A DNA stretch of 64,000 bases from Flavobacterium sp. J372 (GTDB taxonomy: Bacteria > Bacteroidota > Bacteroidia > Flavobacteriales > Flavobacteriaceae): positions 3,194,001-3,258,000 of the forward strand of contig NZ_JAJOMZ010000004.1 of NCBI RefSeq assembly GCF_024699965.1. Reading direction: 5' to 3'. Positions 1-9,716 of the stretch are shown here, one piece after another (the first letter of the stretch is position 1; each line of letters opens with the position of its first letter). Under the pieces are notes generated by a model that worked only from the letters and a program-made list of their open reading frames with translations, was not told the origin of the DNA and searched no databases. The position numbers and the translations under genes were made by a program.

Positions 1-1612
1 CAAATGTGCCATTGCCATTGTTTTTATACACTTTAACAGCAGGAGCTATATAAGCAATTATATCTTTATCTCCGTCACTGTCTACGTCAACATAATTATA
101 GCTGTAAGCAGGGTTGCCAAACTCTTCAGGTATTATAAGCTGTTGTGTAAATATTCCCTGCCCGTTATTCTTATAACAAAATAGAGAAGTATAGCTGCCT
201 TGCATAAAATATGTGCTGTTCGCCATAATGTCGAGGTCGCCGTCATTATCTATATCAACAAGCGTGGCATTACATGCGCCATTCAGAGAAGAGGTCACAA
301 TATTCTGGTTTCCTGTAAAGCCTTGCCCGTTATTATTTTTGTACCAAGTAATCTTCTTGTCGGTTCCAGATGATACCACAATATCTATATAGCCATCACC
401 ATCAATATCGCCTGTGTCCGCTTTATTAGGGTCAAACACTGCGCTGGTGATGTTCACTTCGCTATTAAAGCCATCCGGCGTGTTTTTATACCACGACAAT
501 TTGTAGCCCGCATTACTTGCAACAACATCAATACTTTCGTTGGTATTTATATGGCCAACCGCAAAATTGATGATGCCGGCCATATTTTGGGCGATAACCT
601 GCTCAGCCGCCACAATACCATTTCCCATGTTTTTGTACCAGGCCAATTTACCTGTTTCCCTTCTCGACAAGCCAATGTCGTGTTTACCATCATTGTCAAA
701 GTCGGCGGTTTCCAGCCAGAACCAATCATAGCTATTATTTGCCGTTAGTGGTGTAACCAGGGTTTGCCTCGCACCAAACTGACCATTATTATTGTTTTTG
801 TACCACACCAAACTTTTCAAGGAAAAGCTTGAATCCTGTTCCCATCTTATAAATACAATATCTTCATTACCATCACTATCCATATCAGCAGCTGCGATAT
901 TAAAACCTATAGATGCTGTATCTATAGGTTGCATTGCTGCAAAATTCCCGTCCCCGATATTTTTAATTAAACCCATTGTATTTACATGGTTATACACAAT
1001 ATCCGGAAGACCGTCATTAGTGAAATCTGAGCATGTAAACACTATAGTTGCATCACTAAGTTGGGCAATTACAGTGGGCGAAGCGAAATTCTGCCCGTTA
1101 GTATTTTTAGACCAGCAAACAGCATTATTTTTTATAAACACAAGATCAGGTTTTCCATCAGCATCTATATCAGATAAATAAAGGTTTACATCTGCAATGG
1201 TATTGCCAAGACTAGCTATCATCACTACAGGAGCAAAATTACCTGCTCCGTCATTCTTGATAAAACCTATGTGTGCTGACTGACTTTGTTCACTATATCT
1301 ATGGAAAATAATGTCCTTGTCTCCGTCACCATCAATATCACCTGTAATAAATCCGCGCATTGACTCACCTGTAAGTATAGTTTTACCCCGGCCAAATGTA
1401 CCATGTCCATCAATATTTTTATGCCATAGGATTTTTGTTGACCCCTTACTTACAACATCATTTTTACCATCACCGTCAATATCTGCAATTGCAGTATACA
1501 TCAAATGAAAGTCGCCGGATGTCTCGTCTGTTATTATTTCCCGTGCAAAACCCGTTTGGGCTTGAGCTGCCCCGCAAATCGCTAAAAACACAAGCGTAAA
1601 AATTTTCTTCAT
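1..1612 (-). CDS. Secreted FG-GAP/VCBS repeat protein, 3' end cut by window
   Basis: The minus frame opens with ATG at 1612 and stays open to the window edge, so the C-terminus is missing. The first ~19 residues (MKKIFTLVFLAICGAAQAQ) are a signal peptide. The rest is a run of about ten repeats of roughly 45-55 residues, each with a calcium-binding loop of the DxDGDGxxD kind. Loops are visible near 1480, 1335, 1160, 1015, 875, 685, 395, 245 and 80, and a degenerate one near 530. This is the FG-GAP/VCBS beta-propeller pattern of surface or secreted proteins, which in Flavobacteriia often end in a type IX secretion sorting domain that would lie outside this window. Function is probably adhesion or binding; no enzyme motif is seen. 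Confidence 0.85.
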   Translation of the reverse strand, partial: MKKIFTLVFLAICGAAQAQTGFAREIITDETSGDFHLMYTAIADIDGDGKNDVVSKGSTKILWHKNIDGHGTFGRGKTILTGESMRGFITGDIDGDGDKDIIFHRYSEQSQSAHIGFIKNDGAGNFAPVVMIASLGNTIADVNLYLSDIDADGKPDLVFIKNNAVCWSKNTNGQNFASPTVIAQLSDATIVFTCSDFTNDGLPDIVYNHVNTMGLIKNIGDGNFAAMQPIDTASIGFNIAAADMDSDGNEDIVFIRWEQDSSFSLKSLVWYKNNNNGQFGARQTLVTPLTANNSYDWFWLETADFDNDGKHDIGLSRRETGKLAWYKNMGNGIVAAEQVIAQNMAGIINFAVGHINTNESIDVVASNAGYKLSWYKNTPDGFNSEVNITSAVFDPNKADTGDIDGDGYIDIVVSSGTDKKITWYKNNNGQGFTGNQNIVTSSLNGACNATLVDIDNDGDLDIMANSTYFMQGSYTSLFCYKNNGQGIFTQQLIIPEEFGNPAYSYNYVDVDSDGDKDIIAYIAPAVKVYKNNGNGTF

Positions 1613-1631
1613 AAAGTGATTTATTCTGCCG

Positions 1632-1664
1632 CGAATATAGCATATTGTTTTGATTTACAGCAAA
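1632..1664 (-). promoter_or_regulatory. Probable promoter of the FG-GAP protein
   Basis: On the minus strand TTTG (1664-1661) and TATATTCG (1639-1632) are spaced by 21 bp. This resembles the Bacteroidota TTTG/TAnnTTTG promoter, with one mismatch in the -7 box. It lies 20 bp before the start codon. Confidence 0.4.
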
Positions 1665-2072
1665 CAAAATACAAGCGACCGATATGTGGACTGTTTTACA
1701 AGCACACTAAATAAAGACTAAGCTGGAAAATTTCAGAATTTCAAAGAACGTTTGCAAGACTTGAAAAACTTTGAAAACTGAAGACTTTGAAACTTGAAGA
1801 CTTGAAAAATGAAACCTTAACTTTCTACACTGCAAAATTACGGCGGCTATTTTGAACCGGCGTTACAAAACCCTTTCAAAAAGTTACCGTTCATCGATTA
1901 TTTTATAAGGAAGAATTTTCTTGCATTTTTTTAATTGAAAAACATATTGAACAGCACCTGTTAAAGAAGTGTTAATCGCTGCTCTGCAAAAATTCAAAAG
2001 TGAAGGCAAATAAGGCAATTTATTGTTCAGGTGTTAAATTCTGTTAAAACGAGGCGCGAAAATTAATTATCG

Positions 2073-2080
2073 TAACTTTG
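2073..2080 (+). promoter_or_regulatory. -7 promoter box for dxs
   Basis: TAACTTTG is a perfect TAnnTTTG box 17 bp before the dxs start codon. No clear -33 TTG was found at the usual distance. Confidence 0.5.
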
Positions 2081-2096
2081 TTTTTTATACCACAAA

Positions 2097-3866
2097 ATGC
2101 CGGGCAAAATTTTATCAAACATCAACTCCCCAAAAGACATTAAACAGCTTTCAATTAGCGAATTACATCAGTTGTCGCATGAGTTGAGGGAGTTTATAAT
2201 TGATGTGGTTTCGGTTAAAGAGGGGCATTTGGGTGCGAGCCTGGGCGTTGTAGAGCTTACTGTTGCCCTGCACTATGTTTTTGACACCCCTAATGACCTG
2301 TTAATCTGGGATGTAGGCCACCAGGCGTACGGCCATAAGATACTCACTGGCCGCCGAGACAGCTTTGACACCAACCGTCAGCTTGGCGGTATCAGCGGCT
2401 TCCCAAAACGCGATGAGAGCGAATACGATGCTTTTGGCACAGGCCACTCAAGCACTTCAATTTCAGCAGCTCTGGGCATGGCGCTGGCCTCAAAATTAAA
2501 AGGTGATTCTGAAAAAGTACACATTGCTGTGATTGGTGATGCCTCGATAGCATCAGGAATGGCTTTTGAGGCCCTGAACCACGCCGGGATGACCGATGCC
2601 AACCTGCTGGTGATACTCAACGATAATTCCATTGGCATTGACCCGAGCGTTGGCGCACTCAAGCATTATCTCACAGAGGTAAAAGCAGGCCGTAATCCGC
2701 GCCAAAACAACATGATACGCTCGCTGAATTTCAATTATAGCGGACCTATTGATGGCCATAATCTTGAAGTTCTGGTTGCCGAACTTAATCGGCAGAAATC
2801 ACTGAAAGGCCCACGTTTCCTGCACATTGTTACAACCAAAGGCAAAGGCATGAAACTGGCTGAGGAAGACCAGGTGAAGTACCACGCCCCGGGTAAATTT
2901 AACCGCGAGACTGGTGAAGTTTTGCCGGTTAAAAACGAAGGGCTTCCGCCCAAATACCAAGATGTTTTCGGGTTAACCCTGGTTGAGTTGGCGCAGCAAA
3001 ATGATAAAATCATCGGGATTACGCCGGCCATGCCATCGGGCTCGTCTATGAAATTTATGATGGAGGCTTTCCCGGATCGTGCCATTGACGTTGGCATTGC
3101 CGAGCAGCACGCCGTAACCCTCTCCGCAGGCCTTGCCAGCCAAGGAATGACGGTGTTTTGCAACATCTACTCAACCTTCCTGCAACGGGCATATGACCAG
3201 GTTATTCACGATGTGGCTTTGCAAAATTTGCCTGTTATTTTCTGCCTTGACCGCGCCGGGCTGGTTGGCGAAGACGGCGCTACACATCACGGTGTTTTTG
3301 ATATTGCCTACCTCAGCTGTATACCTAACCTTATCATTTATGCACCGCGAAATGAGTCTGATTTACGAAACATTTTATATACCGCCCAGCTTGGGCTGCC
3401 CCACCCCATTGCTATTCGCTACCCGCGTGGCCGTGCAGAAAACGCCGACTGGCTGAAGCCGTTTGAACGCATTGAAATAGGTAAGGCACAACAGCTGAAG
3501 TCCGGTAGTGAAGCTGCGATTTTAAGCACGGGTACAATCGGCAACAATGTTACCAAAGCGCTTGCAAATAGTAGTAGCGCTGATAAGTTTTCGCATTATG
3601 ATTTTGGGTTTATAAAGCCGCTTGATGAAGAGCTCTTACATAAGATTTTTGCAGAATTCAAATCCATCATTACTATTGAAGACGGTACCGTTATCGGCGG
3701 TTTCGGCAGCAGCATTACGGCCTTTGCTGCAAAGCATAACTACAGAGCTGCTATCAGGGTTTTAGGGATTCCGGACAACTTCATTGAACACGGAACAGTA
3801 ACCGAACTGCAACAAATTTGCGGTATAGACGTTAAATCACTTACCGATATTTTTTCGGCTTACTAA
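2097..3866 (+). CDS. dxs: 1-deoxy-D-xylulose-5-phosphate synthase
   Basis: Thiamine-diphosphate enzyme that joins pyruvate and glyceraldehyde 3-phosphate to make deoxyxylulose 5-phosphate, the first step of the MEP isoprenoid pathway. The cytosolic protein has 589 residues, slightly shorter than the usual ~620. Visible family motifs are GHQAYGHK (74-81), GTGHSSTS (114-121), the thiamine-binding stretch starting GDAS at 147 and ending in N161, VILNDNSIGI (~172-181), and a C-terminal RYPRG. The ATG at 2097 sits just behind a -7 box and is the natural start. It appears to be transcribed alone; the next gene starts 38 bp downstream and may be co-transcribed. In the thiamine motif, D-A-S replaces the more common D-G-A/S. 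Confidence 0.96.
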   Translation: MPGKILSNINSPKDIKQLSISELHQLSHELREFIIDVVSVKEGHLGASLGVVELTVALHYVFDTPNDLLIWDVGHQAYGHKILTGRRDSFDTNRQLGGISGFPKRDESEYDAFGTGHSSTSISAALGMALASKLKGDSEKVHIAVIGDASIASGMAFEALNHAGMTDANLLVILNDNSIGIDPSVGALKHYLTEVKAGRNPRQNNMIRSLNFNYSGPIDGHNLEVLVAELNRQKSLKGPRFLHIVTTKGKGMKLAEEDQVKYHAPGKFNRETGEVLPVKNEGLPPKYQDVFGLTLVELAQQNDKIIGITPAMPSGSSMKFMMEAFPDRAIDVGIAEQHAVTLSAGLASQGMTVFCNIYSTFLQRAYDQVIHDVALQNLPVIFCLDRAGLVGEDGATHHGVFDIAYLSCIPNLIIYAPRNESDLRNILYTAQLGLPHPIAIRYPRGRAENADWLKPFERIEIGKAQQLKSGSEAAILSTGTIGNNVTKALANSSSADKFSHYDFGFIKPLDEELLHKIFAEFKSIITIEDGTVIGGFGSSITAFAAKHNYRAAIRVLGIPDNFIEHGTVTELQQICGIDVKSLTDIFSAY

Positions 3867-3904
3867 AATTACCGACTTTTGCACCGAATTAAAACCGTTT
3901 CCCG

Positions 3905-4855
3905 ATGAAGTTCAGGGTATACCTCACTACAGTAGTGTTTTTGGCGTTTTTTTCTCAATTGAAAGCACAGGTGCTTATTACTACAACCCTGCCTGATACC
4001 ATTACTTACTGGACGAAAACCAATACCGTGGGCCTTGACATAAACCAGGTAGCTTTTGTTAACTGGAGCGTAGGTGGTAATAATTCGGTTGCCGGGCTTG
4101 CCAAAGGCGCTTTCATCAGGAAATACACCAAAGGCAACCTCAACTGGAATAATGAGCTAATACTGAAATATGGGCTTAACAGTCAGGAAGGGCGTGAGAT
4201 GCGAAAGACAGACGACCAGATACAAATGAACTCGACCTTCGGCTACCGCACAGACACGATATCTAACTGGTACTACAGTTCAAAATTTACTTTTAATACC
4301 CAGTTTGCCAACGGTTATGCCTACCCTAATACCGATATTGAAATCTCTGCCCCATTTGCACCTGCTTATATTTTCCTGGGTGTTGGTACAGAGTACATCC
4401 GCAAAGACCTTGGGCTTACTGCTTATTTCTCGCCTCTTACTGAAAAGACTACTTTAGTCCTGAACCAGATGCTTGCAGATAAAGGTGCATTTGGGGTTGA
4501 TGGTGCCATTTATGACAGTGAGAGCAATAAATTACGAGACGGCAAAAAGTCGCGTACTGAAGTTGGTATACTTGTAACCAACCAGATAAAGCGCCCAGTA
4601 GCTAAAAACATAAAAATGGATCACCGTATAAGTTTCTACAGCGATTACCTGAACAATTTCGGGAATATTGATGTAGACTGGCAGCTGTCGCTTGATATGA
4701 CCGTAAATGAATATGTGAAGGCCAACATAGGCACCCATATTATTTATGATGATGATATAAAAGCTACCGAAGAGCGTGATGGCGGAGTAGTGACCGTAGG
4801 CCCGAAACTTCAGCTGAAGCAAATACTAGGGCTTGGGCTGAGCTATACTTTTTAG
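3905..4855 (+). CDS. DUF3078 outer-membrane protein
   Basis: 316-residue protein with a signal peptide (cleavage probably after SQLKAQ, ~residue 22). It matches the Bacteroidota DUF3078 family: an N-terminal NQVAFVNWSVGGNNS segment, alternating aromatic beta strands, and a terminal phenylalanine (LSYTF) typical of outer-membrane barrels. The exact role is not known. It follows dxs by 38 bp on the same strand. In my recollection dxs and DUF3078 genes are often adjacent in Flavobacteriaceae, but no functional link has been shown. Confidence 0.85.
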   Translation: MKFRVYLTTVVFLAFFSQLKAQVLITTTLPDTITYWTKTNTVGLDINQVAFVNWSVGGNNSVAGLAKGAFIRKYTKGNLNWNNELILKYGLNSQEGREMRKTDDQIQMNSTFGYRTDTISNWYYSSKFTFNTQFANGYAYPNTDIEISAPFAPAYIFLGVGTEYIRKDLGLTAYFSPLTEKTTLVLNQMLADKGAFGVDGAIYDSESNKLRDGKKSRTEVGILVTNQIKRPVAKNIKMDHRISFYSDYLNNFGNIDVDWQLSLDMTVNEYVKANIGTHIIYDDDIKATEERDGGVVTVGPKLQLKQILGLGLSYTF

Positions 4856-4864
4856 TCAGATTTT

Positions 4865-4935
4865 TCGATTATTAGATCTTTCGACAGCATGACTATTTCA
4901 ACAATTGACCTCTTCGATTACTCGACAGCATGACT
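4865..4935. repeat. Short direct repeats between convergent genes
   Basis: The 14-bp word TCGACAGCATGACT occurs at 4881-4894 and 4922-4935. TTCGATTA also recurs just before each copy. The 163-bp gap between the convergent DUF3078 and dgt genes is rich in TTCGA words and has no gene. Confidence 0.5.
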
Positions 4936-5018
4936 GTCTGAATGCTTATTCTTCATATACTTGGTAATTCGAACAGTCGAAATCGAATATCCAACTTTCG
5001 AAGATGTCGAACAGTCGA

Positions 5019-6362
5019 TTATTTGTTCCCTGTTATCATATTGTACAACAGCACTGCCTTACCATCGGTAAGGGTTGATACAAAGTGGCAGATATGCAGC
5101 AGCCTGTCATATAAGTTCATTTTTTCGGTGATGAACTTTTCGGGAAGCATTTTCAGCAGCAGGTTGTCATAATTTCCCGCGGTGCCGTCATACTTTTTGT
5201 TGTAAGCGGTACAGAAGCTATCCAGAAGTACATTAATCATCCTGTAACCCATTATCTCCTTTTCTACTACTTCACGGCTTTGGTAGATATTCTTCACGCT
5301 CAGATTGATGATATCACGCATTTGTGCAGTATATCTGCCCTGATTTGTGAGCGCGTGGGGATATTTACCTTCCAGTATCAATTCTTCGTTCTCAAGGAAG
5401 GTGCTTACCGCATCGCTGATAAGGCTGCCTATTGCCAGTGCACGCAGGTAGCTCAGGCGGTCTTCCTTAGTTGTCAGCGTATTATATTTGGCTGCGTCTA
5501 TAGAATCTTTTACCAGTTTTATGAGGTATTCCAGGGCAAATTCTTCAGGAATTAGGCCCAGGTTGATACCGTCTTCAAAATCGATAATGGTGTAACAGAT
5601 ATCATCGGCCGCTTCAACCAGATACGCCAGCGGGTGACGCTCATAACCTATATCTCCACTTGTTTTATTCGGAATCATTCCCAGCTCTTTCGCCACGTCC
5701 TGAACAAACTCTTTATCGCATTGGAAGAACCCGTACTTCTTATCAGATATATTGGCAGTCGGCTTTTTAGGAAGCGATTCTTTGGGGTATTTCATGAAAG
5801 TGCCAAGCGTGGCATATGTGAGGCGTAGGCCGCCCTCAACGCCGGGGCGTGATGATGTAAGCAGTGTGAAACCGTTGGCATTGCCTTCAAAATCAATCAG
5901 GTCCTGCCACTCTTTATCAGTAAGCTTATCACGGTACTGCTGCCCGTTGCCGGTTTTAAAATACTCGCCAATAGCTTTCTCACCCGAATGCCCGAAGGGT
6001 GGGTTGCCAATATCATGTGCCAGCGCCGCCGCTGCCACAATAGCCCCAAAATCGTTCATATGGAAACCATGCACTTCGCTTAAGTATGGATGCTTCTCTA
6101 TGATTTTCTTGCCTACCAAACGCCCAAGTGAACGCCCAACTACACTCACTTCAAGGCTGTGCGTGAGGCGGGTGTGCACAAAGTCGGTTTTAGAGAGCGG
6201 TATCACCTGCGTCTTGTCCTGCAGGCTGCGGAACGCCGACGAGAATATAATACGGTCATAGTCCACCTCAAAGCCGAGGCGGGTATCATCCTGTTCTTTA
6301 CGTAAACGCTTGCTTGTATCGCCCTGCCTTTTAAGAGACAGCAGCTGTTCCCATTGCATCAT
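5019..6362 (-). CDS. dgt: Deoxyguanosinetriphosphate triphosphohydrolase-like HD protein
   Basis: HD-domain dNTP triphosphohydrolase that removes the whole triphosphate from dGTP or other dNTPs, so it acts in the cytosol to control dNTP pools. The 447-residue length fits the family. Metal-binding residues are visible: RLTHSLEVS (65-73, H68), AHDIGNPPFGHSG (115-127, H116-D117), and a distal YLVEAADDICYT containing the second Asp. It is the last gene of the leftward series nrdB-nrdA-RDD-hypothetical-dgt. That series places dNTP synthesis and dNTP breakdown side by side. Substrate preference cannot be read from sequence. Confidence 0.93.
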   Translation of the reverse strand: MMQWEQLLSLKRQGDTSKRLRKEQDDTRLGFEVDYDRIIFSSAFRSLQDKTQVIPLSKTDFVHTRLTHSLEVSVVGRSLGRLVGKKIIEKHPYLSEVHGFHMNDFGAIVAAAALAHDIGNPPFGHSGEKAIGEYFKTGNGQQYRDKLTDKEWQDLIDFEGNANGFTLLTSSRPGVEGGLRLTYATLGTFMKYPKESLPKKPTANISDKKYGFFQCDKEFVQDVAKELGMIPNKTSGDIGYERHPLAYLVEAADDICYTIIDFEDGINLGLIPEEFALEYLIKLVKDSIDAAKYNTLTTKEDRLSYLRALAIGSLISDAVSTFLENEELILEGKYPHALTNQGRYTAQMRDIINLSVKNIYQSREVVEKEIMGYRMINVLLDSFCTAYNKKYDGTAGNYDNLLLKMLPEKFITEKMNLYDRLLHICHFVSTLTDGKAVLLYNMITGNK

Positions 6363-6439
6363 GGAGTTTTTGTTTCAGGTTTAAGGTTTCAAGTTACTCA
6401 CTCTTGCAGCAAAACTTGTGGCTTGTGCCTTTTGGCTAG

Positions 6440-6688
6440 TTACTCTTCTTTACGTGGTGTTTTTACGAACTTCTTATCAGCCAGTACAAAATCCTTTGAC
6501 TTCATTGGGTAGTCGTGATAGCTGATATCGCTTGGGTTTTCAATCACCGAGCGTATCGTTATCTTATCGCCTTCCTTAAAGCTATTCACCACTATTTTAT
6601 AATCCAGCAGGTACTCGCCACAGTGGTAGTTGCCTTTCTCATCTTTTCCGATAATGCCGGTGTATATATCCTTTTTATCTTTTGACAT
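6440..6688 (-). CDS. Conserved hypothetical protein, 82 residues
   Basis: Small soluble, charged protein starting MSKDKKDIYTGIIGKDEKG. It has no signal peptide or membrane segment and one cysteine in GNYHCGEYLL. The pattern of alternating strands suggests a small beta fold. It starts 3 bp after the RDD gene stop, so the two are almost certainly co-transcribed. No family function is recognised. Confidence 0.7.
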   Translation of the reverse strand: MSKDKKDIYTGIIGKDEKGNYHCGEYLLDYKIVVNSFKEGDKITIRSVIENPSDISYHDYPMKSKDFVLADKKFVKTPRKEE

Positions 6689-6691
6689 GAT

Positions 6692-7165
6692 TTATTCTGA
6701 TTTGCCTATATCATCGAAAGAATTTTTCCGACTCATTGCTTCATTATACAATTTAATATCAACTACATAGGTGTTAGAGAAGTTGTCGTGCCAGCCATAC
6801 GCGTCATCACCAATAAAAGATAATGCCTCAAAAGGTATCAGCCTGCACAATGTACGCAGCACAATTGTCCCAAAAGATGGTTTTGAACCGTCGGCCATTA
6901 CAACCATTGTCCCGGTGATTAACTTCCCTACCGTCCTCTGGAAAATTGATTCCGTTACAATGAAGTAAATCATTAATAGCAGCAGGCTGTACATGATATC
7001 TTCGAGCGTAGTCACAGTCTCAATCCAGGCCGTAAATCCTTCGGGATCTATTACAATCGCGATAAAACTCAACACGAACACAATCACATACCGGAAAATT
7101 AGGTCTATCACAAAATTCCCGAATCGCTTGCTTTTTACAGCAAGCACATCATCTGTTATTTCCAT
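6692..7165 (-). CDS. RDD-family membrane protein
   Basis: 157-residue integral membrane protein with three hydrophobic segments: ~20-42 (starting FVIDLIFRYVIVFVL), ~58-78 (MYSLLLLMIYFIV) and a weaker one around 100-120. RDD proteins usually have an R-D-D motif in the first helix; here it is F-V-I-D-L, with the aspartate kept. GKLITGTMVV and the late RTLCRLIPFEALSF segment are typical of the family. Transport of ions or compatible solutes has been proposed for some members; the role here is unknown. It lies between nrdA and a small hypothetical gene on the same strand. Confidence 0.8.
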   Translation of the reverse strand: MEITDDVLAVKSKRFGNFVIDLIFRYVIVFVLSFIAIVIDPEGFTAWIETVTTLEDIMYSLLLLMIYFIVTESIFQRTVGKLITGTMVVMADGSKPSFGTIVLRTLCRLIPFEALSFIGDDAYGWHDNFSNTYVVDIKLYNEAMSRKNSFDDIGKSE

Positions 7166-7232
7166 AAGGTGTTTTCAATCAAATAAGGAGCAGTTGCCTG
7201 CCCCTCATTTTCTGTTTGTGTTTGTTTTAAGG

Positions 7233-9653
7233 TTAAGATCCGCACATTTCGCAGTCTTCAGGGTCAGCATTGCGTGAACGCTCAAGCATCGCCCTGAACT
7301 CTGCCGCACTCATGCCTTCTGCTTCCGCCTCAACGGTTACAACTTCAGGCATTGCGGCTGCAACCGGTGCAGGCTCAGCTTTTTTATCGTTATTCAGCGT
7401 AAATTTAATAGCATCAACCGCGCTCTTCGTCCTCAGGTAATACATGCCTGTTTTCAGGCCGCTCTGCCATGCATAGAAGTGCATCGACGTAAGCTTGGCA
7501 AACGTAGCGCCCTCCATAAACAGGTTAAGTGACTGGCTCTGGTCAATGAAGTATCCGCGCTGGCGAGACATATCAATGATGTCTTTCATACTCATTTCCC
7601 ATACGGTTTTATACAGCTCTTTTATATCAGCCGGGATGCCTTCAATATTCTGGATTGAACCATTTGCCCTCATGATCTCCTGTTTCAGGGTCTCGTTCCA
7701 CAAGCCAAGGCGCACCAGGTCTTCAAGCAGGTGCTTGTTCACCACAATGAACTCGCCCGAAAGTACGCGGCGCGTGTATATGTTTGATGTATAAGGCTCA
7801 AATGCCTCATTGTTGCCCAGTATCTGTGATGTAGAAGCTGTAGGCATTGGCGCCATAAGCAGTGAGTTGCGCACGCCATGCTCCATAACTTCTTTACGAA
7901 GCGAAGCCCAGTCCCAACGCCCGCTAAGGTCGCTGTCATTAAGCCCCCAGAGGTTATACTGGAACTCGCCCTGAGATATTGGCGAACCTGCAAATGTAGA
8001 GTATGGCCCTTCTTCTTTCGCCATTTCCATAGATGCGGTAACGGCGGCAAAGTACATGGTTTCAAATATTTCCTGGTTTAGCTTTTTAGCCTCATCACTG
8101 GTGAATGGCAGGCGCATAAGTATAAATGCATCCGCAAGGCCCTGCACACCCAAACCAACCGGACGGTGGCGCATGTTACTGTTCTCGGCCTCTTTCACCG
8201 GATAGTAGTTCCTGTCAATAACCTTGTTAAGGTTACGGGTTACGCGCTTAGTAACCTGGTATAGGTAATCGTGGTTGAATTTGCCATCTTCAACAAACAT
8301 TGGCAGTGAAATTGAAGCCAGGTTACATACGGCAACCTCATCAGGCGCAGTATATTCCATAATTTCCGTACACAGGTTTGATGAACGTATAGTACCAAGG
8401 TTCTTTTGGTTTGACTTGCGGTTAGCGGCGTCTTTGTAAAGCATGTATGGCGTACCGGTCTCGATTTGAGACTCCAGTATTTTTTCCCAAAGCTCACGTG
8501 CCTTAATGGTCTTACGGCCACGGCCCTGTGCTTCGTAAGATGTATACAGCGCTTCAAACTCATCGCCATAAACATCATATAGTCCCGGGCACTCGTTAGG
8601 GCACATCAGCGTCCAGTGTGCATCTTCCTGCACGCGCTTCATAAACAGGTCACTTGTCCACATTGCGTAAAACAAGTCACGTGCACGCATTTCTTCTTTA
8701 CCGTGGTTTTTCTTCAGGTCAAGGAAATCCATGATATCAGCATGCCATGTCTCAATGTACACAGCAAAGCTTCCCTTGCGCTTACCGCCGCCCTGATCAA
8801 CATAACGTGCAGTGTCGTTAAACACACGCAACATCGGCACAATACCGTTTGATGTACCGTTTGTACCGCGGATGTAAGAGCCTGTAGCCCTCACGTTGTG
8901 TATAGAAAGGCCTATACCACCCGCCGACTGCGATATCATGGCTGTTTGCTTCAGCGTGTCATAAATACCTTCAATACTGTCATCGCGCATGGTCAAAAGG
9001 AAGCAAGACGACATCTGCGGCTTTGGCGTACCCGCGTTGAAAAGCGTTGGCGTAGCATGGGTAAAATATTTTTTAGACATCAGCTCATACGTTTCTATAG
9101 CTGAGTCTATATCGTTCAGGTGGATACCTACAGATACACGCATAAGCATGTGCTGCGGGCGCTCAGCAATCTGGCCGTTCACCTTAAGCAGGTATGAGCG
9201 CTCAAGTGTTTTGAACCCGAAATAATCATAGTTGAAGTCGCGGTTGTAGATGATGGTTGAGTCCAGCTTTTCAGCATTGGCCATAATCACTTCATACACT
9301 TCGTCAGAAATAAGCGGAGCCTCCTGGTTGGTGCGGGGGTTCACGTACTTATACATGTCGTGCATGGTTTCAGAGAACGACTTCTTGGTATTCTTATGCA
9401 GGTTGCTCACAGCTATACGTGCAGCAAGCTGGGCATAGTCAGGGTGCGTAACCGTCATAGATGCCGCCGTTTCAGCTGCAAGATTATCCAGCTCACTTGT
9501 AGTAACGCCGTCATACAGGCCTTCAATCACGCGCATGGCTACCTTTACCGGGTCTACCAGCTCGTTAAGCTCATAACATAATTTCCTTACCCTGTCGGTA
9601 ATCTTATCAAACATTACCGGCTCTCTTTTACCGTCTCTCTTTACTACATACAT
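7233..9653 (-). CDS. nrdA: Ribonucleoside-diphosphate reductase alpha subunit
   Basis: Class Ia ribonucleotide reductase large subunit, which reduces NDPs to dNDPs with the NrdB radical subunit. It has 806 residues. Residues 1-~95 form an ATP-cone ([16 protein letters not shown]), the allosteric activity site for ATP/dATP. The catalytic core shows [23 protein letters not shown], the NLCTEI active-site cysteine and glutamate, and the PTASTSQI loop. The protein ends in CEMCGS, the redox cysteine pair that relays electrons from thioredoxin or glutaredoxin. It follows nrdB by 63 bp and is probably in the same operon. Confidence 0.96.
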   Translation of the reverse strand: MYVVKRDGKREPVMFDKITDRVRKLCYELNELVDPVKVAMRVIEGLYDGVTTSELDNLAAETAASMTVTHPDYAQLAARIAVSNLHKNTKKSFSETMHDMYKYVNPRTNQEAPLISDEVYEVIMANAEKLDSTIIYNRDFNYDYFGFKTLERSYLLKVNGQIAERPQHMLMRVSVGIHLNDIDSAIETYELMSKKYFTHATPTLFNAGTPKPQMSSCFLLTMRDDSIEGIYDTLKQTAMISQSAGGIGLSIHNVRATGSYIRGTNGTSNGIVPMLRVFNDTARYVDQGGGKRKGSFAVYIETWHADIMDFLDLKKNHGKEEMRARDLFYAMWTSDLFMKRVQEDAHWTLMCPNECPGLYDVYGDEFEALYTSYEAQGRGRKTIKARELWEKILESQIETGTPYMLYKDAANRKSNQKNLGTIRSSNLCTEIMEYTAPDEVAVCNLASISLPMFVEDGKFNHDYLYQVTKRVTRNLNKVIDRNYYPVKEAENSNMRHRPVGLGVQGLADAFILMRLPFTSDEAKKLNQEIFETMYFAAVTASMEMAKEEGPYSTFAGSPISQGEFQYNLWGLNDSDLSGRWDWASLRKEVMEHGVRNSLLMAPMPTASTSQILGNNEAFEPYTSNIYTRRVLSGEFIVVNKHLLEDLVRLGLWNETLKQEIMRANGSIQNIEGIPADIKELYKTVWEMSMKDIIDMSRQRGYFIDQSQSLNLFMEGATFAKLTSMHFYAWQSGLKTGMYYLRTKSAVDAIKFTLNNDKKAEPAPVAAAMPEVVTVEAEAEGMSAAEFRAMLERSRNADPEDCEMCGS

Positions 9654-9716
9654 ATGGCGACATTTTTTAGGTTAGAACTGGCAGCATAGCTGCATATATA
9701 ATGGTTTGTTATCTTA

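Larger units (their letters stand above)
1613..2096. other. Intergenic region with direct repeats
   Basis: This 484-bp AT-rich divergent gap holds the promoters of both flanking genes and no convincing coding sequence. Between about 1735 and 1815 it carries purine-rich repeats built on ACTTGAAA. A 13-bp copy (AAGACTTGAAAAA) occurs at 1756-1768 and again at 1797-1809, 41 bp apart. Confidence 0.5.

Noticed and set aside
7233..9653. Several long plus-strand frames inside nrdA
   Set aside because: They are shadows of the conserved nrdA gene, with no motifs of their own.
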